Origin: Takifugu bimaculatus
Lineage: Eukaryota; Chordata; Actinopteri; Tetraodontiformes; Tetraodontidae
Direction of reading: 5' to 3'
Assembly (NCBI GenBank): GCA_004026145.2
Contig: CP034993.1
Coordinates: 7,986,770 to 8,050,769, forward strand
DNA: 64,000 nucleotides
The notes beneath the pieces are model-generated. The model searched no databases and had not been told where the DNA came from. It saw only the letters and a list, made by a program, of their open reading frames with translations. Position numbers and translations under genes: made by a program. Numbering within the stretch: the stretch's first letter is position 1; every line of letters starts with the position of its first letter. This document shows positions 10,701 through 21,563 of this stretch, one piece after another.

Positions 10701-13620
10701 GTCACCTGTAGCCCTGCGTCAGCGTCACCTGTAGCGCTGCGTCAGCGTCACCTGTAGCCCTGAGTCAGCGTCACCTGTAGCCCTGCGTCAGCGTCACCTG
10801 TAGCCCTGAGTCAGCGTCACCTGTAGCGCCGCGTCAGTGTCACCTGTAGCCCTGCGTCAGCGTCACCTGTAGCCCTGCGTCAGCGTCACCTGTAGCCCTG
10901 AGTCAGCGTCACCTGTAGCCCTGAGTCAGCGTCACCTGTAGCGCTGCGTCAGCGTCACCTGTAGCCCTGCGTCAGCGTCACCTGTAGCCCTGCGTCAGCG
11001 TCACCTGTAGCCCTGAGTCAGCGTCACCTGTAGCGCCGCGTCAGCGTCACCTGTAGCCCTGAGTCAGCGTCACCTGTAGCCCTGCGTCAGCGTCACCTGT
11101 AGCCCTGAGTCAGCGTCACCTGTAGCGCTGCGTCAGCGTCACCTGTAGCCCTGAGTCAGCGTCACCTGTAGCCCTGCGTCAGCGTCACCTGTAGCCCTGA
11201 GTCAGAGTCACCTGTAGCCCTCTGTCAGCGTCACCTGTAGCCCTGAGTCAGCGTCACCTGTAGCGCTGCGTCAGCGTCACCTGTAGCCCTGCGTCAGTGT
11301 CACCTGTAGCGCTGCGTCAGCGTCACCTGTAGCCCTGCGTCAGCCTCACCTGTAGCCCTGCGTCAGCGTCACCTGTAGCCCTGAGTCAGCGTCACCTGTA
11401 GCGCTGCGTCAGCGTCACCTGTAGCCCTGCGTCAGCGTCACCTGTAGCCCTGCGTCAGCGTCACCTGTAGCCCTCTGTCAGCGTCACCTGTAGCCCTGCG
11501 TCAGCGTCACCTGTAGCCCTGAGTCAGCGTCACCTGTAGCCCTGCGTCAGCGTCACCTGTAGCCCTGAGTCAGCGTCACCTGTAGCCCTGCGTCAGCGTC
11601 ACCTGTAGCCCTGAGTCAGCGTCGCCTGTAGCCCTGCGTCAGCCTCACCTGTAGCCCTGAGTCAGAGTCACCTGTAGCCCTGAGTCAGAGTCACCTGTAG
11701 CCCTCTGTCAGCGTCACCTGTAGCCCTGAGTCAGAGTCACCTGTAGCCCTCTGTCAGCGTCACCTGTAGCCCTGCGTCAGCGTCACCTGTAGCCCTGCGT
11801 CAGCGTCACCTGTAGCCCTGCGTCAGCGTCACCTGTAGCCCTCTGTCAGCGTCACCTGTAGCCCTGCGTCAGCGTCACCTGTAGCCCTGCGTCAGCGTCA
11901 CCTGTAGCCCTGCGTCAGCGTCACCTGTAGCCCTGCGTCAGCGTCACCTGTAGCCCTGCCTCAGCGTCACCTGTAGCCCTGCGTCAGCGTCACCTGTAGC
12001 CCTGCGTCAGCGTCACCTGTAGCCCTGAGTCAGAGTCACCTGTAGCCCTGCCTCAGCGTCACCTGTAGCCCTGCGTCCACCCAGCACAGACCAGCATGAG
12101 CTCGTCCTCATGCTCGTTTCCATCTCGCCTCAATAAAACTCTGTGTTTCCATGGTAACACCCAGCCAACAATCATGCTAATGCTAATAGAGCAGATTATC
12201 CGGTTTACAGGCTTCAGGGTGTCAGAAGATCTTCAGGTTTGTTCCTGTCAGAACCCACAGAGATCATAGGATCAAACTACAACAAAGGTTCTAGTTGAAA
12301 CTAAAACAAAGGTTCTGTTGAAACTACGACAAAGGTTCTGTTGAAACTACAACAAAGGTTCTAGTTGAAACTAAAACAAAGGTTCTGTTGAAACTACGAC
12401 AAAGGTTCTGTTGAAACTACAACAAAGGTTCTGTTGAAACTACAACAAAGGTTCTGTTGAAACTACAACAAAGGTTCTAGTTGAAACTAAAACAAAGGTT
12501 CTGTTGAAACTACGACAAAGGTTCTGTTGAAACTACAACAAAGGTTCTGTTGAAACTACAACAAAGGTTCTAGTTGAAACTACAACAAAGGTTCCGTTGA
12601 AACTACAACAAAGGTTCTAGCTGAAACTACAACAAAGATTCTAGCTGAAACTACAACAAAGGTTCTAGTTGAAACTACAACAAAGATTCTAGTTGAAACT
12701 ACAACAAAGGTTCTAGTTGAAACTACAACAAAGGATTCCTAGCTGAAAACTACAACAAAGGATTCTAGCTTGAAACTACAACAAAGGTTCTAGTTGAAAC
12801 TACATACAACAAAGGGTTCTAGTTGAAACTACAACAAAGGTTCTAGTTGAAAACTACAACAAAGGTTCTAGTTGAAACTACAACAAAGATTCTAGCTGAA
12901 ACTACAAACAAAAGATTCCTAGCTGAAACTACAACAAGGTTCTAGCTGAAACTACAACAAAAGGTTCTAGGCTGAAACTACAACAAAGGTTCTAGCTGAA
13001 ACTACAACAAAGGTTCTAGCTGAAACTACAACAAAGGTTCTAGCTGAAACTACAACAAAGGTTCTAGCTGAAACTACAACAAAGGTTCTAGCTGAAACTA
13101 CAACAAAGGTTCTAGCTGAAACTACAACAAAGGTTTCTAGCTGAAACGACAACAAGATTCTAGCTGAAACTACAACAAAGGTCTAGCTAGCTGAATGAAC
13201 TACAACAAAGGTTCTAGTTGAAACTACAACAAAGGTTCTAGCTGAAACTAATTTGGTCGGTTCTAGTTTCAGCACCCAGAAGCATTTTAGAACGTTTGAG
13301 TAGAACCTTCACAGTCCAGATCTGATTCACAGAGATGCTGGAACAGGAACCATGATGATGACATCAGCCCACCAAAACACACACTCCCCTCCCCTCCCCC
13401 CTCCTCTCCTCTCCCCCCCCCCATCAGCAGGAGGGTCCCCCTACATGAGCCTGGTCCTGCTCAAGGTTTCTTCCTGTTAAAGGGGAGTTTTTCCTGCCCC
13501 TTGTTGGGGGTCAGGCCCTGGGATTCTGGAGAGGGTCTAGAGACAATTTTGATTGTAAAAGACGCTGATAAATAAAGACTGATTTATTGAAACACAGACA
13601 CACACACACACACACACTGG

Positions 13621-13653
<33 letters not shown>

Positions 13654-14331
13654 GAACACACACACACACACACAGGACGGATTAGTGACATGTGACCTCA
13701 TGGATCATTTATTCACACTTTCCTTTCATGTCGTCACCTGTTGCACCTGCTCAGGTGACCTTCAGCACCACACCTGCAGCTCGTCCACCTTAATCTAATC
13801 TGGGCGACCCGGCCGTGGGAAAGATGGTCGATCCAGCAGCCCGAGGGGGCGGGGCTTCCTGACCACGAAGCTGCTGCCATGGAAACACATGCGCCCGGGG
13901 AAACCTGCTCCTCAACATTCAACAGAAACTTGTTTGCACAGGTCCGTCACGTCTGCCGACACTACATGGGTCACCTGACTGAAAGGGTGAGGACCAGAGA
14001 GACTCAAGCAGCCATTCATCGCTCCATGACATCACTTCCTATCTATCGCCCCTACAGGAAGCCATGATGCTAACCACCTCCACAAATGTATGTCAGATAA
14101 AACTTTTCAGCAAATTCCAGTTTAGAGCAACAGAGCAACAAGGTTCTGTGTGGCGACCCGCTGGGTCGGCTGGACTCTGTAAAGTAATAAAGTTCAGAAC
14201 CGTCGTTGATGTTGAAGTGAGGAAATTTACAACGTTGTCATTTTCCTCCAAACAGGAAACCAGTTTGTACAACTTCCAACTTTCACTTCTGGTTTGGTTT
14301 TGTTCATAAAAGCTTTGGAATGTCAAACAAG

Positions 14332-14401
<70 letters not shown>

Positions 14402-16076
14402 GCGGGGGGGGGTGTATAAAGGTGGTGACATCTTCATAAACCTCCTCCTGTCAGTCAAAGGTTACAAACAGCTAAACCTGTTGGACATCAACATTCCTAA
14501 TGAAGAACGTTAGCCTAGCTTAGCATTCCCAGGAGGGGCCACGCTGGCTGGTTTCCTGGGAGACGGCTGAACTGGTTGCAGCTGTTTCCTGTGTTCCGCT
14601 GGTTTTACTGGCTGAGCTGGTGAGTCAGGAGGAAACGCTGCAGATGTCGTGTCCTGCTGAGCTTTAAACTTTTTACTTTTGGATCAAAGAGTCACAAAGG
14701 GGGCGTTGATGTTTGCAGTTGTTGCTGAAGGTTTCCCACAATGCACCGCTGCAGTGGAAGCATGTTCTCCGTCATACATGTTGGACCAACGTGTCCAACC
14801 TGCTGAGGCGTCAGGTGACCCTGGCTTGTCCATGGAGGACGTACGTCATCGGGACTCTGCAGTCACATGATCAGACAGCAGCTGCTAACCTTCAACATCA
14901 ACACTTTCAACGTTCTTACAGCTGGATCCGCTCCCCGGTTACCATGGCAACAGAAGAGGCACCCAGCCAGAGCCAACATCAAAGGACTTTTCCCTTTTGT
15001 GGTCACAGAACCTCCTGTTTGCGGCGTCTCCTGTGACCTGACTGTTGTCCCCAGCTTCCATCAGACTCATGAAGGAATCAGTTCCCTCCTGATGGTTGAA
15101 GCTAGCGCTAAATTAGCATTTGGACGCCAGCAAACGTGGACAAACCAGCTGCTTTAGCCAGCGTGTTTGACCTCAAACATGAAGTTTGTCTCTGAAGGTC
15201 CACATGAACCTGCAACGTTCACACATGCAGGACGAGATGTCCACTGAGACCAGAGACGTCCACTGAGACCAGAGACGTCCACTGAGACCAGAGACGAGAC
15301 CAGAGACGTCCACTGAGACCAGAGACGAGACCAGAGACGTCCACTGAGACCAGAGACGAGACCAGAGAGGTCCACTGAGACCAGAGACGTCCACTGAGAC
15401 CAGAGAGGTCCACTGAGACCAGAGACGTCCACTGAGACCAGAGACGAGACCAGAGAGGTCCACTGAGACCAGAGACAAGACCAGAGAGGTCCGCTGAGAC
15501 CAGAGACAAGACCAGAGACGTCCGCTGAGACCAGAGACGTCCACTGATGCTCAACAGCCCAAGCTGATGTTGGGGGCCAGACGCCAACATGGTGGGACAT
15601 CTGGACCCAGAGCTCAGGGAGGGTCCTGGGAAGAGGTGGACGTGTCCTCTGGCTGCTGACACCTGACACCGCGGAGCATCTTTTGTCCTCTGACACACCC
15701 GAGGACGCGCGAGCCCACCTGTCTTCCGGAAACAGGCGGGTGCGACGGCGACTTCAGACGGTTAAAGTCGCGGATCAAATGCGAAAGTTCGCGGTTTCGC
15801 GGATCTTCAGCCAAGTTCTGCAGAAGTTCGTCAGCTCTGTTTCTACCGAAGAGGCAGAAAAACATCGTTTCCCTCAACAAAGGATCAGTGAAGCGATCCA
15901 CCGGAAGTTTACTGAAGTACCAATGAAGGACAAATAAACAAAAACAAGACGTCGCGTTTCCTCGTTTGCGGACAGAGACGCGAGCCCGCGCGCCGCCCGC
16001 GTGCGTTAACGCGTGCGTTACCTTTGACGTGGCTGGATTTTGCCTCGTCCAGGAGACTGGACGCGGAGATGCCCAT
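4525..16076 (-). CDS. niban1: Niban apoptosis regulator 1 (copy 1)
   Basis: Fourteen coding exons: 16022-16076, 10109-10239, 9891-10019, 9698-9812, 9362-9526, 8955-9070, 8677-8781, 8410-8572, 8076-8260, 7740-7886, 7460-7570, 6872-6979, 6520-6631, 4525-6440; 1185 aa, all with GT-AG borders. The start is MGISASSLLDEAK, resembling mammalian NIBAN1 and offering Gly2 for possible myristoylation. A PH-like region lies at about residues 65-198, followed by a conserved helical region to about 560 (motifs SESVQPYL, YDYDSSTVRKK, NVYENILL). The tail is acidic and disordered. Residues about 646-981 are 24 repeats of 14 residues, so the protein is longer than human NIBAN1 (928 aa, from memory). In mammals Niban is a cytoplasmic stress-induced protein that influences translation signalling and cell death. 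Adjacency to trmt1l supports niban1 over niban2 or niban3. Intron 1 (about 5.8 kb) is mostly minisatellite. Confidence 0.93.
5137..6144 (-). repeat. coding minisatellite in niban1, 24 x 42 bp (copy 1)
   Basis: Exactly 24 units of 42 bp lie inside the last niban1 exon. Each encodes a 14-residue unit of the form VVQQEAVETQQEVA, with substitutions mainly at the first two residues (VV, AA, VA, AP) and near the end (K, D, T, H, P, G). A degenerate partial unit follows. Fourteen residues are two heptads, so a helical register would be kept across units. The opposite strand is also open in more than one frame because the unit has few stop triplets; those antisense frames are artefacts. Confidence 0.97.
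7661..7731. repeat. (TG)n next to the niban1 exon 10 donor (copy 1)
   Basis: About 35 TG dinucleotides. On the niban1 sense strand this is (CA)n beginning about 9 nt after the 5' splice site of exon 10 (7740). Copy 2 has a shorter tract. Confidence 0.95.
10260..12076. repeat. 23-bp minisatellite, 79 units, niban1 intron 1 (copy 1)
   Basis: The array is 1817 bp, exactly 79 x 23. The unit runs CAGCGTCACCTGTAGCCCTG plus a three-base end. Variants read CTGAGTCAG (containing TGAGTCA), CTGCGTCAG or CTCTGTCAG at the unit junction. Nearly every unit carries CACCTG. There are no unique spacers. Confidence 0.97.
12277..13250. repeat. 23-24-bp minisatellite, niban1 intron 1 (copy 1)
   Basis: Tandem units of AACTACAACAAAGGTTCT plus a variable linker (AGTTGA, AGCTGA or GTTGA). 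From about 12730 to 13200 the units carry many one-base insertions and deletions and a few larger insertions. This is unlike the clean array in copy 2. Confidence 0.95.
13427..13590 (+). mobile_element. 3' tail of a teleost LINE (copy 1)
   Basis: Contains the stretch CATGAGCCTGGTCCTGCTCA, then AAGGTTTCTTCCTGTTAAAG and GATTGTAAAAGACGCTGATA, ending in AATAAA-rich sequence before (CA)n. The same tail, truncated by the N gap, ends the LINE fragment at 34035-34797. It is a 5'-truncated insertion in niban1 intron 1, shared with copy 2. Confidence 0.75.
13591..15229. other. remainder of niban1 intron 1
   Basis: Apart from (CA)n with a CTGGAA interruption (about 13598-13676) and (GT)n followed by a G-run (about 14333-14410), I see no exon, RNA gene or other element here. 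Short open frames over it look random. Confidence 0.5.
15230..15545. repeat. CACTGAGACCAGAGACGTC minisatellite (copy 1)
   Basis: A tandem array of about 19-bp units with inserted GAGACCAGAGAC half-units, in niban1 intron 1. The copy 2 array is clearly shorter (about 175 bp against about 315). Confidence 0.9.
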
Positions 16077-16149
16077 GATAGTCCGGATCCGCGGGTCGAG
16101 CTGGGTCCTCAGGTGCTTCTGACACCGTCAAATCGGTCCGCAGCGGCGG

Positions 16150-16670
16150 AGGGTGGAAGGACCCGCCCCCCCCCAGCCCCTCCCCTCTTCCTTCTCCTCC
16201 AGCTCCTCCCCTCTTCCTTCTCCTCCAGCCCCCCCTCCTCCAGCTCCTCCCCTCTTCCTTCTCCTCCAGCCCCCCCTCCTCCAGCTCCTCCCCTCTTCCT
16301 TCTCCTCCTTCCTCCCCCTCCTCCAGCTCTTCCTCCTCCATCTCCTTCCCCTCCCCCAGCCCCTCCTCTAGCACCTCCCCCAGCCCCTCCCCTCCTCTAG
16401 CACCTCCCCCAGCCCCTCCCCTCCTCTAGCTCCTCCATCTCCAGCCCCTCCCCTCCTCTAGCTCCTCCATCTCCAGCTCCTCCCCTCTTCCTTCTCCTCC
16501 TTCCTCCCCCTCCTCCAGCTCTTCCTCCTCCATCTCCTTCCCCTCCCCCCGCCCCTCCTCTAGCACCTCCCCCAGCCCCTCCCCTCCTCTAGCTCCTCCA
16601 TCTCCAGCCCCTCCCCTCCTCTAGCTCCTCCATCTCCAGCTCCTCCCCTCTTCCTCCTCCTCCAGCTGAG
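16150..16670. repeat. homopyrimidine tract upstream of niban1 (copy 1)
   Basis: About 500 bp of almost pure C/T on the plus strand (CTCCTCC, CCAGCCCCTC and CTTCCTTCTC blocks), beginning about 75 bp upstream of the niban1 start codon. On the niban1 sense strand it is purine-only. Length and block order differ in copy 2. Confidence 0.9.
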
Positions 16671-16789
16671 GAAGACAAGAACCAGGAGTCTTTTTGATGG
16701 ACTCCTGACCTCCTTCAGCTCCTCCGGCCCTGGGCCGTCCTCCATGCTCTGGACTGTGCTGGAGACCCTGAATGTGCACGGAGGTCTCA

Positions 16790-16980
16790 AGCCTGTCCCA
16801 CCTGACCTGTCCTGTTCTACCTGTCCTGTCCCACCTGACCTGTCCTGTTCTACCTGTCCTGTCCTGTTCTACCTGTCCTGTCCCACCTGACCTGTCCTGT
16901 TCTACCTGTCCTGTCCTGTTCTACCTGTCCTGTCCCACCTGACCTGTCCTACCTGTCCTGTTCTACCTGTCCTGTCCTGT
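16790..16980. repeat. CCTGTCCTGTTCTACCTGTC tandem repeat (copy 1)
   Basis: A CCTGTC-based minisatellite between niban1 and the trmt1l 3' end. Copy 2 has a shorter array made only of the CCTGTCCCACCTGA type. Confidence 0.85.
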
Positions 16981-17159
16981 TTTGTCTTCAGATGAAACTG
17001 ATTCACTCAGTTTTGTCTCGTCGTCCCTGTTTTGTCTTCAGAATCTGAGAGACAATAATCAAGAGTCTAAAAACCTGAGGGAGGAAGCAGCAACAGTTTT
17101 AACGCTTTGATAGAATAAAGAGAAGCTCCGTAGAAGATCCACGTGTTTTATAAAAAATA

Positions 17160-17165
17160 TTTATT
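17160..17165 (-). terminator. likely trmt1l polyadenylation signal
   Basis: AATAAA on the minus strand, about 270 nt past the trmt1l stop, conserved in copy 2 (49705-49710). Confidence 0.6.
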
Positions 17166-17433
17166 GTTATTAAGGAGGATAAAACCTGAACAGCAGAGTT
17201 AAAAAAGAGAACTCAAATAAATAAAACAAACTTTGAGGATTCAAGAAGCTGAAAAAACCCAAACCATAAAAGAAGATGAAATAAAGTTGCTTTTTCTCGT
17301 TACACCCTCAGAACTCTGCAGAGAATCGTTTGAACTGGAATCTGTCCCGGTGCTCTTCCAGAACCAGAACCAGAACCTCCATGGCTCAGCGGCGCCATCA
17401 TGCAGGAACCAGCAGGAGAACCAGCATCTGAGC

Positions 17434-20400
17434 TCACAGCACGCTCTGCCTGCTGGTGCACGTGCCGCTGCTGTTGGTGCACGTGGGAACGCTGTATTTG
17501 GTCAGGACGGACTTGAACTGCTCCAGCGTGGCGTCGGTTCGGACCCCGGTCGGGTCAAAGTGAGTCCGACTCACCCTGAACCCGGCCTCAGACAGGTACT
17601 GAAGGAACTTATTCAGCCTGAAAGAAGGGAGAAGGTGGTCAGGTGGTTCTGGTGTGGCGGGCTGGGTCACATGACCGCGGGTGGTTCTGGTGTGGCGCGG
17701 GCTGGGTCACATGACGGCGCGGGCCGGGTCACATGACCACGCGGGCCACTCACTTGGGCATGTTCATGCCGCGGATGCTGTGGCGGTGGAGGCTGTAGTA
17801 GAAGGCCGGGTGCTCCAGAGACGCCTCCAACTTCAGCCTCTTCACGATGCTGCCAGAATCTTCTCCAGACTTGCGCTTCCCTGCAGGACGCCAGCGTAGC
17901 CGTGAGGTTCTGCTGGGCGTCGCATAAATGGCGTGCGTGTTCGCGAGGCTCACCTGGCGGGTCGGCGGCGCCCGGCTCCTCTCCGCTCTGCAGCGTCTGG
18001 ATCACCACCCCGCACTCCACTGCAGGAGGAAGGGCACATCAGTGAGCACGTTCAGCAGCAACGAGCGGCCCGGCGGCGGATCCCTACCCTGGTTGGTCAG
18101 CGCCGGCGCTCCGTGCACGAGAGATGGCGCTCCGTGCACGAGAGACTTGAGGGTGGTGCACTCGGACTCGCAGATGAGGGTTTTGACCAGCGGCTGGATG
18201 TCGTCCATGTTGTGCTGCACCGCCGCCAGCAGCATCTGCCTGAGGAAGCCGGTGTTGAAGAGAGGCCCCGACCTGCACGTGCACACGCACACACACACTC
18301 ATAGGAACATGCTGTCACCACGGGGTGGCGCTGCGGCGCCGTGTTTACCATAGCGGGCCCAGCTGCAGCGCCGTCCTCCCCGGCAGGCTCCCGTGACACG
18401 TGCAGGGTAGCGTGTCTGCAGGGACAACAAAGCCTCTTACAACCTGACGGCGCCGTGACCTCACTTCCTGGAGTAAAGATACTTTAACTCAAGCTAAGTG
18501 TTTGTCCGGCGTTTTCGGGGGGCTATTTTTCAGAGTGGTGCTCAGAAACCTTCGCCGTGGCTCGTCGGGGCCTTTTCTGCTCGCCCCCCGGCGCCAGAGG
18601 CCAAAGGTCACGGGCCGAGAGGCGTGATGGTCGCTACGTTTCTAACGGGGGGGTGAGAGCGCTCGCCCACTAAACCCATGGTCAGGATGTGTGTGCAAGG
18701 ATTCGGGAACATTTGGAAACACTCATTCGGACTCTGATGTGGTGCCGGGGGCTACGGACCGTCCGCCAGGTTCCCCTGCCTCAGGAACGCCCGCGCCTCG
18801 CACCACTGACAGTGGACCAGCTTGCGGAGCTTCTTGGCCGACTCGTCGGCCTGTGAGGGACCTCGCAGGACTCTGACCACCACCAGGACAAAGTGCTCCA
18901 ACGCCACCGCCAGCAGCACCTCGATGCCTTTGTTACAGCGAGCCGCTGCCCTAGAACACACAGGTGCCAGTTTAGTTCACAGCCTGCTGGTCCTGCTGGT
19001 CCTGCTGGTCCTGCGGGGTCAGCGGGGTCAGCGGGGGCGGGCCTACCTGGCCACAGTGGCGATCACCACGCGTGCTGCCAGCTCTTTGTAGTACTCCGTG
19101 CGCACGATCTGGCAGCCGTAGTGTCGCAGGGTGACGTTGAGGGACTTGGCGTACAGAGAGCTGGTGTCGGTGGAGGTGACCGAGATGATGCCCAGGTTCC
19201 GGACGTTCCTGAAGGCAGCGTCCAGGTAGTTGACCGCTGTCCCGTACGGATCCAAGTGGCTGAGAGGTGGAGGACACGGAGAGCTCAGAGCTCCAGGCCC
19301 ACGCTCGCCGTCGTCTCAGCAACTGTTGTACTCACATGTAGTCAAAGGGCCGCAGGTGCATGATGACGTTGGCATCCATCTTGGACACCTCCACGCTATT
19401 GATCGGCACTTCCTGTGCTTCACCGCCGGCCCCGTCAGGTCCCCGGGGGCCCCGTGGAGCTCCGTCCACCCGGATGTTGTTGAGCTTGCAGTTCTCTTTG
19501 ATCATTTTGATGCAGGCCTCGCTGATGTCGTTGACAGTGACCTTGACCGCCCCACGCAAGTGTTTCGCCCACTGGAGGCCCATGATCCCTGAGACGGTGG
19601 AGAGACGGTCACCTGACGAAGGCAGGCCACCTCAAACCGGACCCAACCGGCCTTGAGCAGCTCACCTGTAGCTCCAAACGCATCCAGACATTCAAGAGGG
19701 TTCCTCTCCTGAGCCAGAACGGCCAGAGAACAAAACACCAGCTGCCTGGAAGAGACACACACACACACACACACACACACAGGAAGCGTCATCCCCTCAT
19801 CGCGCACGTCTTCGGCGCGAGCGTGTGCTGACCTGTTGGCCTTCATCTTGCGGTTGAAGTAGGTGTCGCTCTTCTGCGGCGTGCTGTAGTTGGGCAGCAG
19901 CTGCACGTTGGTCCCCAGCTCCTTCATGATCTCAAACACGTGACCTGACGGAGCTGCGGACACGTGAAGCAACGTGTGGAGATGAGCGGGACGGGGGAAC
20001 GCTGGACTGGATCTGCTGCATCGTTACCGTGGTCCTCAGGGAGGACGTCGGGACCTCCGGAGTAACTGGCCTCGGTCTCCCCCTTGTTGACGTGGCGTTT
20101 CAGGTGGCTGACCATGTCGGTCTTGCGGGCGATGGTGACGGAACACACGACGCAGTGATAGTGAGCCCGGAGTCTCCCCGACGCCTGTGAGAAGAGCCGG
20201 GAAACGCGTGAACCTGCTGCACCTTCTCCGCTCGGCCTGTTCGGCCTCCTGGTGCCCTGGACACCCCGTTCCTAAAACAATAAAGGCTCCTTTGGACGTG
20301 TGACGGGCTCACCTGCTCGGTGCTGAGGTTGTTCTTCAGGTGTCTGCAGGGCAGGTGGCAGATGCACATCCTCTGACCTGTTCAACATCAGTCACAGAGC

Positions 20401-21563
20401 TTCATGTTCCACACCTTCACAACCCAAACTGATGGTGTCACAGGTGAATGCAGCTCAGGGGAACCAGCCTGGGCTTCGTGAGCCTACCTTCAAACTCCAC
20501 GTAGACCTTCCAGTGGAGGTTCTGCAGGTGGCGACGGAGTTTGTGGCTGTAACAGGCCTTGAACTTGTCCTCGGGACACAGAGGACAGGACTTTCTGCCT
20601 GCTGAAGAGGTCAAAACAGAGCAAAGCCCGGTGAGAGTTCTGCTGCTCCAGTCAGCCAGACATGAAGAAGACCCCTAAACTCACCGCCGGTGAGATCAAC
20701 AAGCATCTCAAGGTCCTCCAGCTTCGTCTGGATGGAGATGTGTCGCTCTGTATGCAGAAAGCTCGTTAGACCGACCCGTGGTGTCACTCAGCCCCAGCCG
20801 TACCAGAACCACCAACGTGGTCAGAAAGCTTCAGGAGTTTCAAATGACCTGTAGTTGTAGTTGGCGGTTTGGCTTCAGCGTCTTCAGCAGCCTCCTCCTT
20901 CACCGGCGCTCCTACAGCCGGAGCCACGTCTCCGCCGTCTCCAGAGGATCCATCTAGACAGTCAAAGCGTTGCTTATTGGCAGGTCACCTGTCAGGCTCC
21001 TCCCAGCAGGTGGGCCACCTCAGCATCTTCTCCATCTCCAGAAGCTACAACACATGTGACTATCGTCCCAACCTAACTGAGACGTTAAAGCCCAGAGGAG
21101 CGCCAGGAACAGCAGCAGGTGCGGGGCCACCAGGTGATGCTCACGTAAACGCTGTTTGTGCACGTGAGCCCGGCTAACGGCAGCTGTTGCGCCCTCTCGT
21201 GCAGCTCCGTAAAGAGGTCGCGTCACCGGGAACTGGAGCAGCACTAAAGCCTCATTTAAGGTTCAATCCCGGCCTGGAGGCCGCGGCCGTGGACACCGAG
21301 ACGGCCCCGCTAGGTCCTCTCAGCCGCAGCTCTGGCTGCGGATTGTTTAGGTCCTATGGCGGAGCTCCGCCGTGAGGCCCTAGCAGTTATAAACGCATCA
21401 TTTCCGTCGGTTCCACGCTCAATGTGCGAGTTTCCTCGAGCCCGATTTTTCGCACAACTATAAAAACGCAACGTTGAAAGTTTGGAGGGGGAAATATCGC
21501 ACTTTACTTACGTTTGATATCGACGTCCTCCTGAGCGAGGTCCACTTCCGGAAGCTCCGCCAT
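17434..21563 (-). CDS. trmt1l: tRNA methyltransferase 1-like (copy 1)
   Basis: Sixteen coding exons: 21512-21563, 20849-20953, 20685-20747, 20488-20601, 20313-20377, 20028-20184, 19833-19953, 19666-19745, 19336-19588, 19047-19259, 18760-18950, 18349-18415, 18088-18272, 17954-18019, 17754-17880, 17434-17617; 680 aa. C2H2-type fingers lie near residues 76-100 (CPLC...H...H) and 140-165 (CVVC...HLKRH). A Trm1-family SAM-dependent RNA methyltransferase domain follows: motif I LDAFGATG near residue 245, VTVNDIS, SKMDANV, and motif IV HLDPYG near 337. The conserved C-terminal module has FRVSRTHFDPTGVRT. Human TRMT1L is a nuclear/nucleolar tRNA methyltransferase, reported to make N2,N2-dimethylguanosine in tRNA-Tyr. 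Oddities are a tandem SLVHGAP duplication in exon 13 and a NAGNAG acceptor at exon 4. The exon 11 donor (GTCCGT) is weak. Confidence 0.95.
21543..21555 (-). promoter_or_regulatory. ETS/GABP-like motif in trmt1l exon 1
   Basis: On the minus strand CTTCCGGAAGTGG includes CCGGAAGTG, the ETS/GABP consensus, about 10 bp inside the coding start. It also encodes LPEV, so its presence may be coding chance. Present in copy 2. Confidence 0.3.

Noticed and set aside
10260..12076. CRISPR-like direct-repeat array
   Set aside because: Head-to-tail 23-bp units with no spacers, in an animal intron; it is a minisatellite.
12967..13155. Tandem peptide frame (FVVVSARTFVVVSART)
   Set aside because: Minisatellite read-through only where units happen to be 24 bp; broken by indels elsewhere.
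15154..15696. 180-codon Trp/Ser/Val-rich minus-strand frame (SGLVSGLSGPLW)
   Set aside because: By-product of the GAGACCAGAGAC minisatellite in niban1 intron 1; length differs in copy 2.
16153..16400. Leu/Pro/Ser-rich and Glu/Gly-rich frames in the CT-rich tract
   Set aside because: Low-complexity translation of a homopyrimidine tract; different in copy 2.
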